Assembly: GCA_964652825.1 (NCBI GenBank)
Contig: CAZZCU010000006.1
Span: 39,708-103,707, forward strand
Length of the DNA: 64,000 nt
Reading direction: 5' to 3'
Origin: CAZZCU01 sp964652825
GTDB taxonomy: Bacteria > Bdellovibrionota_B > Oligoflexia > Oligoflexales > CAZZCU01
Below, piece by piece: positions 62,626 through 64,000 of this stretch. The number at the start of each line of letters is the position of its first letter. The first letter of the stretch is position 1. The position numbers were made by a program, and so were the translations under genes. The notes below the pieces were generated by a model, which worked only from the letters and a program-made list of their open reading frames with translations, made no database searches and was not told the DNA's origin.

Positions 62626-62701
62626 GGGGGATTAGCTCAGTTGGTAGAGCGTTGCAATGGCATTGCAAAGGTCATCGGTTCGATCCCGTTATCCTCCACC
62701 A
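62626..62701 (+). tRNA. tRNA-Ala (GGC anticodon)
   Basis: A 76-base cloverleaf: acceptor GGGGGAT/ATCCTCC, D arm GCTC..GAGC, anticodon stem TTGCA/TGCAA with loop ATGGCAT giving anticodon GGC, T arm with TTCGATC loop and one T-T mismatch, and encoded CCA (62699-62701). The acceptor carries the G3-U70 wobble pair that marks tRNA-Ala. A repeat-rich stretch starts seven bases after its end. Confidence 0.95.
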
Positions 62702-62707
62702 TTCGTC

Positions 62708-62746
62708 GATTATGGGGACGGATTATGGGGACGGATTATGGGGACA
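62708..62746 (+). repeat. three tandem 13-bp repeats
   Basis: GATTATGGGGACG occurs at 62708-62720, 62721-62733 and, with last base A, 62734-62746. The third copy runs into the inverted repeat that follows. Located just after the tRNA gene; such GGGGAC-containing repeats are common near REP-type elements and Y1-transposase (RAYT) loci, but no transposase is here. Confidence 0.85.
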
Positions 62747-62799
62747 CACGACTGAACCCGATCTTTATACAAATAATTTGGGTTCAGTCGTGTGTCCCC
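62740..62799. repeat. 20-bp perfect inverted repeat
   Basis: GGGGACACACGACTGAACCC at 62740-62759 and its exact reverse complement at 62780-62799 enclose a 20-base loop, giving a long hairpin. The right arm recurs in direct orientation at 63948. REP-like or mobile-element end; may also act as a terminator. Confidence 0.88.
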
Positions 62800-62805
62800 A
62801 AAATG

Positions 62806-62924
62806 TAAATTGTTTAGTTGATGTAAGGACTGAAAGACTGTGTCTTCGTCCACTTCAATTTTCGGACTTCAAATCTTGGTGCTCTGCCATAAACTCAGAA
62901 ATAAGATTTACCCTCCATATTTGA
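62806..62924 (+). pseudogene. GNAT (RimJ/RimL-like) acetyltransferase fragment
   Basis: The frame reads NCLVDVRTERLCLRPLQFSDFKSWCSAINSE before a stop at 62922-62924. RTERLCLRPLQFSDF is the conserved N-terminal strand of RimJ/RimL-type GNAT proteins (TERLxLRPLxxxD). There is no usable start codon and the rest of the ~170-residue domain is absent, so it is a remnant, possibly left when the repeat-flanked region was rearranged. Downstream 62925-63108 shows no other gene, only a small hairpin at about 63021-63040. Confidence 0.6.
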
Positions 62925-63108
62925 ACTCAGATCGACACGGCGAAAATTCTGCGAGCTAATTGCATTCCAGCAAAAGTACCAATAACACCAAGTCTTCAAA
63001 ACAGCCTTGCCGCTTAACCTCTAAGAAATTCTTAGAATCTTCGAGGAAATTTCGTTAATACCTAAGGATTCTTTGCTTTATAGTTTCTCGCGTCTTATTA
63101 TTTTTGGC

Positions 63109-63114
63109 TATAAT
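63109..63114 (+). promoter_or_regulatory. probable -10 box of the 63156 lipoprotein
   Basis: TATAAT in TTTGGCTATAATCATGC, 42 bases before the ATG of the lipoprotein gene, in an AT-rich stretch unlike the rest of the window. The -35 is weak. GAGG at 63144-63147 is the ribosome site. Confidence 0.5.
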
Positions 63115-63155
63115 CATGCATATTATCCTAACAACCGTCGTATTGAGGTTTCTCC

Positions 63156-63938
63156 ATGAAGAATGTTCCAGTTACTGCCCTTATTTTTTGTACTCTCCTG
63201 TGCGCTTGCTCGAAAGAGAAAAATGAGAAGGTAAAAAAAGGGACCAGTGGCACGGCTACGGTTGCTATGGTCAACGAAAGTTCTCAATTGCTACACGAAG
63301 CTTTCCTAGTCGAGGAAGCAGCAACGACTTACACGCCTAGTTCGTTCGGCGTGAAGCTCCTCGGAGTGCGCTTGACGCAGGATAAGGACGGTAATGATCC
63401 TGTCGGCGTATCGCCGGTCATCTGGGCCAACTCAGCATGCAAGACGCAAACGAGGGAAACGACCGTTGACGAGGACGATGGTGAGGTCCAGTACGGCTAC
63501 ACCTCATATGACGGCGACTGCACGGATGCGATGGTTTCAACCTATTTTGAGCTGGCCCGTTCTTCCGCCGCAATCAATGCCGAACTCAATGCTCAGGCTC
63601 TCGTCGTAATGCCTGGCACTTACAAATATGTAACACTAGACTTTTGCCAAAACGGCCCTACCACTAACAATGTTTCTTTCGTGGCTCCTGGAATGAGTTC
63701 CGCTGCCCAGATCCAGATTGGCACCTGTGGCACTAATAGCGTCGAGGCTAATCCGCCGATTGTGATTGGCGAAGGCGAGGCGGTCGTTGTTTCTCTCACC
63801 TACTCATTAGAAGATATTGTCTACGACTATGGTCCAGGAATGGGCAAGGGAGCAAACTGCTATTTCAACAATGACGAGACAGTGCGACGTTGCATCAATC
63901 CTCCGAATATTGAGCCGTCGTTCACCAAGGCAGAGTGA
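63156..63938 (+). CDS. putative lipoprotein in repeat-flanked accessory segment
   Basis: 260 residues. Signal MKNVPVTALIFCTLLCAC ends in a workable lipobox, followed by a charged KEKNEKVKK spacer. The mature part is beta-rich with Cys pairs (NSACKTQTRETTVDED, DGDCTDA, LDFCQNG, GTCGTNS, NCYFNNDETVRRC) suggesting disulfides. No family recognised. It is flanked by copies of the same 20-bp repeat (62780, 63948) in the same orientation, with a tRNA-Ala beyond, so it may be an acquired cassette. Confidence 0.65.
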   Translation: MKNVPVTALIFCTLLCACSKEKNEKVKKGTSGTATVAMVNESSQLLHEAFLVEEAATTYTPSSFGVKLLGVRLTQDKDGNDPVGVSPVIWANSACKTQTRETTVDEDDGEVQYGYTSYDGDCTDAMVSTYFELARSSAAINAELNAQALVVMPGTYKYVTLDFCQNGPTTNNVSFVAPGMSSAAQIQIGTCGTNSVEANPPIVIGEGEAVVVSLTYSLEDIVYDYGPGMGKGANCYFNNDETVRRCINPPNIEPSFTKAE

Positions 63939-63947
63939 TTGTAATTC

Positions 63948-63972
63948 GGGTTCAGTCGTGTGTCCCCAAAAT
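63948..63972 (+). repeat. third copy of the 20-bp repeat
   Basis: GGGTTCAGTCGTGTGTCCCC followed by AAAAT repeats exactly the right arm at 62780-62804, in direct orientation, nine bases after the lipoprotein stop. The window ends 28 bases later, so a partner inverted arm could lie beyond. Confidence 0.88.
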
Positions 63973-64000
63973 CGCTGGCGTGGACCAGTGTGCTACCTCA

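Noticed and set aside
62708..62746. Three tandem repeats considered as CRISPR-like array
   Set aside because: Units are 13 bp, directly adjacent with no spacers, and no cas genes are present.
62652..62924. 90-codon frame starting inside the tRNA gene
   Set aside because: Begins within tRNA-Ala and reads through the repeats; only its last ~38 codons resemble a protein (GNAT fragment).

Overview
The window is a gene-dense stretch of chromosome from a Gram-negative (diderm) bacterium. The envelope genes are diagnostic: many lipoproteins with lipoboxes, PlsB, GmhB (heptose for LPS core), an O-antigen ligase/polymerase-like protein, a predicted outer-membrane protein, RodZ and a bactofilin. The 2-oxoglutarate dehydrogenase complex, proline dehydrogenase, two acyl-CoA dehydrogenases, acetyl-CoA synthetase and tryptophan 2,3-dioxygenase indicate an aerobic, amino-acid and fatty-acid consuming proteobacterium-like organism. 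A fused VKOR-DsbA protein and the TIGR03960-type radical SAM protein would fit a deltaproteobacteria-like lineage, but I cannot place it more precisely from sequence alone.

Layout. 1-2.8 kb: the end of a bactofilin gene, a terminator, two lipoproteins (one a degenerate alpha/beta hydrolase) and an MscS channel. 2.9-9.3 kb: sucB-lpd-sucA and an M48 peptidase. 9.3-15.3 kb: gamma-glutamyltransferase, DUF2721 protein, proline dehydrogenase, a lipoprotein and acs. 15.5-23.6 kb: an FAD oxidoreductase with folD; on the other strand two unknown coiled-coil proteins, an acyl-CoA dehydrogenase and a CAP-domain protein; then YciO/Sua5-type protein, lipB and a small Cys-containing protein. A 130-bp palindromic element at 23.6 kb separates these from a minus-strand run: PilF-like TPR lipoprotein, CtpA protease, TIGR03960 radical SAM protein and a Cys-rich lipoprotein with a ShKT-like C-terminus.

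29.3-37.5 kb: rodZ, a 355-base non-coding stretch rich in perfect hairpins, then panC, plsB, rsgA, an acyl-CoA dehydrogenase and an exo/endonuclease/phosphatase-fold lipoprotein that has lost its active site. 37.5-46 kb: response regulator, outer-membrane protein, O-antigen ligase-like protein overlapping a PilZ gene, TPR lipoprotein, LysM protein, dprA, smg, a lone short CpaF/VirB11-like ATPase, and a decayed fic gene still preceded by a perfect 18-bp palindrome. 46-57 kb: DEAD-box helicase, unknown basic protein, CpoB-like lipoprotein, tsaD, rsmA; on the minus strand a continuous run papain-like candidate, RlmD-like methyltransferase, kynA, dapC, dapD, ferredoxin. 57-64 kb: receiver-PilZ protein, CPBP protease, BFD protein; a minus-strand run VKOR-DsbA, internally duplicated unknown protein, Lys/Ala-tailed protein, small non-AUG ORF, gmhB; a tRNA-Ala; and a repeat-rich accessory end holding a GNAT fragment and a lipoprotein bracketed by copies of one 20-bp repeat.

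Most of the window is housekeeping. The parts that look new or poorly described are the coiled-coil pair, the duplicated WHS/DC-motif protein, the ShKT-like lipoprotein, the papain-like candidate, the two apparent pseudo-enzymes, the hairpin-rich non-coding stretch before panC, and the repeat family at the right end. No CRISPR array, prophage, insertion sequence with an intact transposase, or complete defence system was seen.
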